Positions 62,344-64,000 of a DNA stretch of 64,000 bases are shown here, piece by piece. The DNA lies in the NCBI GenBank assembly GCA_026626905.1, contig JAPNUX010000003.1, positions 1-64,000 on the forward strand. The letters are read 5' to 3'. Numbering within the stretch: position 1 is the first letter of the stretch; each line of letters starts with the position of its first letter. Origin of the DNA: Desulfurococcus sp. GTDB lineage: Archaea; Thermoproteota; Thermoprotei_A; Sulfolobales; Desulfurococcaceae. Made by a program: the position numbers and the translations under genes. The notes below the pieces were generated by a model. It ran no database searches, was not told where the DNA came from, and was given only the letters and a program-made list of their open reading frames with translations.

Positions 62344-64000
62344 ATGGCGTTATATGGCGTACCCGTGTTAATACTAAAGGAAGGCACGCGTAGAACAGTC
62401 GGCAGGGATGCTCTGAGAGCTAACATAGCTGCTGCTAGAGCACTCGCGGAAGTATTGAGGACGAGTCTCGGACCTAGAGGACTAGATAAAATGCTGGTAG
62501 ACAGCTTCGGCGATGTCACTGTGACAAACGATGGCGCGACAATCGTGAAGGAGATGGAGGTTCAGCACCCAGCTGCAAAGCTACTAGTTGAAGTCGCTAA
62601 AGCTCAGGATGCTGAGGTTGGAGATGGAACAACAAGCGCGGTTGTACTGGCTGGAGCCCTCCTAGCTAAAGCCGAAGAGCTCCTCGACCAGAATATTCAT
62701 CCAAGCATAATTATTGAAGGCTATACAAGAGCTATGAAGGAGGCTCTAAGAATACTCGAGGATATAGCTGTTAAGATCTCACCAACTGATAGGGAGATGC
62801 TGAGGAAGATAGTTAGCACTACTATAGCCAGCAAGTACATTGGTGGTGACGTGATATCAAAGAAGATAACTGAGCTAGCTATTGATGCAGCTTTAACGAT
62901 AGCTGAGCCTAGGCCTGATGGAACATTCAACTTCAAGGTAGATGACGTTAAAATCGAGAAGAAGAAGGGTGGCAATGTCCTAGACACTCAGCTAGTTCAC
63001 GGTATAGTTCTAGATAAGGAGGTTGTTCACCCGGGAATGCCGAGGAGAGTAGAGAATGCTAGAATAGTGCTCCTCGACGCCCCACTAGAAATAGAGAAAC
63101 CAGAGATCTCAGCTAAAATCAATATTACAAGCCCCGATCTAATAAAGGCGTTCCTAGACAAAGAGGCACAGATGCTTAAGGAAATGGTTGATAAGATTGC
63201 TAGTGTTGGTGCTAATGTTGTTGTATGCCAGAAGGGTATTGACGAGGTAGCCCAGCACTTCCTCGCCAAGAAGGGAATACTAGCAGTAAGAAGAGTAAAA
63301 AGAAGCGACCTAGAAAAACTGGAAAGGGCTTCCGGCGGTAAGATAGTCAGTAGTATAAGAGACTTGAAGCCGGAGGATCTAGGCTACGCTGAGCTAGTAG
63401 AGGAGAGAAGAATAGGCAACGATAAGATGGTGTTCATTGAGGGATGCAAGAACCCCAAGGCTGTGACAATCCTGGTTCGTGGAGCAAGCGATATGGTCAT
63501 GGATGAAATCGAGAGGAGCCTCAAGGATGCCTTAAACGTCTTAAGAAACGTTCTCTCAACACCGAAGATTGTTCCCGGCGGCGGTGCTGTGGAGATAGAG
63601 CTGGCTATGAGGCTTAGAGAGTACGCTAAGAAGATCGGCGGTAAGGAGCAGCTGGCAATAGAGGCTTTCGCAGCAGCACTAGAGGATATACCCTTAATAC
63701 TCGCGGAGACAAGCGGTAAGGAGCCACTCGATATTCTAATGAGGCTGAGGCAGCTTCACAGTGAAGGCAAGAAGTTTGCTGGCTTGAATGTTGTGACAGG
63801 GGAAGTACTAGAGGACATGATAGAGAACAACGTTATCGAGCCACTGCTAGTCAAGTCATCAATGATCAAGGCTGCAGCTGAAGCGGCAGTCACGATCCTG
63901 AAGATAGATGACATCATTGCTGCAAGCCCAGTGAAGAAAGAGAAGGAAGGCAAGAAGGAAGGCGAGAAGGAAGGCGAGGAAACTAAGACTCCTAGCTTCG
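62344..64000 (+). CDS. ths: Thermosome (group II chaperonin) subunit, 3' end beyond window
   Basis: At least 552 codons of a thermosome subunit, open at the right edge. Motifs seen: NPxx-type [16 protein letters not shown] near residue 41, NDGATI near 60, [16 protein letters not shown] near 93 (catalytic Asp in GDGTT) and [18 protein letters not shown] near 415. The Lys/Glu-rich tail has begun ([16 protein letters not shown]), so only a few residues are missing. It forms the ATP-driven protein-folding double ring. ATG 62344 after GGTGAGGGG. Confidence 0.96.
   Translation, partial: MALYGVPVLILKEGTRRTVGRDALRANIAAARALAEVLRTSLGPRGLDKMLVDSFGDVTVTNDGATIVKEMEVQHPAAKLLVEVAKAQDAEVGDGTTSAVVLAGALLAKAEELLDQNIHPSIIIEGYTRAMKEALRILEDIAVKISPTDREMLRKIVSTTIASKYIGGDVISKKITELAIDAALTIAEPRPDGTFNFKVDDVKIEKKKGGNVLDTQLVHGIVLDKEVVHPGMPRRVENARIVLLDAPLEIEKPEISAKINITSPDLIKAFLDKEAQMLKEMVDKIASVGANVVVCQKGIDEVAQHFLAKKGILAVRRVKRSDLEKLERASGGKIVSSIRDLKPEDLGYAELVEERRIGNDKMVFIEGCKNPKAVTILVRGASDMVMDEIERSLKDALNVLRNVLSTPKIVPGGGAVEIELAMRLREYAKKIGGKEQLAIEAFAAALEDIPLILAETSGKEPLDILMRLRQLHSEGKKFAGLNVVTGEVLEDMIENNVIEPLLVKSSMIKAAAEAAVTILKIDDIIAASPVKKEKEGKKEGEKEGEETKTPSF

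Noticed and set aside
1-64000. CRISPR arrays, insertion sequences, integrases or an origin of replication
   Set aside because: No regularly spaced repeats, transposase or integrase motifs, or Cdc6/origin-type repeats were seen by reading; distant or degenerate elements could be missed without a search.

Overview
The window is a gene-dense stretch of a hyperthermophilic archaeon, most likely a Crenarchaeote of the Desulfurococcales. The evidence is a complete reverse gyrase, a CdvA-type division protein, ribosomal protein S30e, GatD/GatE, archaeal TFB, SRP19, Gar1, the Nop5-fibrillarin pair, a thermosome subunit, an intron-containing tRNA-Thr, frequent GTG and TTG starts, and TTTAWA-type TATA boxes close upstream of starts. 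No CRISPR array, insertion sequence, integrase or prophage gene was seen. The species is not established from the sequence.

Layout. 1-6,120: an MFS transporter cut by one in-frame TAG, a membrane protein, hxlB, the serine pair serA-serK, tRNA-Thr, then a deletion scar joining the 3' parts of a sugar ABC-transporter ATPase gene and a GH65 phosphorylase gene. 6,100-22,400: tRNA quality control and modification (dtdA, taw3), nucleotide and NAD salvage (pncB, uridine phosphorylase with a PfkB kinase, upp), ADP-forming acyl-CoA synthetase alpha, Hsp20, and an apparent lipid-linked glycan module (Alg14-Alg13 fusion, MATE/MOP transporter, NDP-sugar pyrophosphorylase). 22,500-36,900: a sodium:solute symporter with a small partner, reverse gyrase followed by a nitrilase-fold protein that has lost catalytic residues, aIF5A, an HTH regulator, gatDE, and threonine catabolism (kbl-tdh). 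36,900-44,900: S30e, nop5-fibrillarin, a COG1395-type regulator, a THEP1 NTPase, trm1, and a cis-prenyltransferase. 45,000-64,000: CdvA, several unknown proteins, a protein with a very basic tail, a nucleoside phosphorylase, cysS, an alpha-beta ADP-forming acyl-CoA synthetase operon with a coiled-coil protein, S8e-SRP19, gar1-tfb, tRNA-Val, a class II glutamine amidotransferase with a NAD-kinase-like protein and a PPP phosphatase, and a thermosome gene that runs off the right edge.

How the genes work together. Tdh and Kbl would turn threonine into glycine and acetyl-CoA, from which ADP-forming acyl-CoA synthetases can make ATP; this fits an amino-acid fermenter. Loss of the sugar-phosphorylase and sugar-transport genes and damage to the MFS gene suggest erosion of carbohydrate uptake at this locus. 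SerA and SerK point to serine synthesis through free-serine/phosphoserine interconversion. Nop5 and fibrillarin imply C/D-box sRNAs, and one candidate lies at 6,020-6,077. Non-coding signals are inferred by eye only: GC-rich inverted repeats between hxlB and serA, a GC-rich block upstream of the HTH gene, a hairpin covering the S8e ribosome-binding site, and an inverted repeat between the thermosome TATA box and its start codon.
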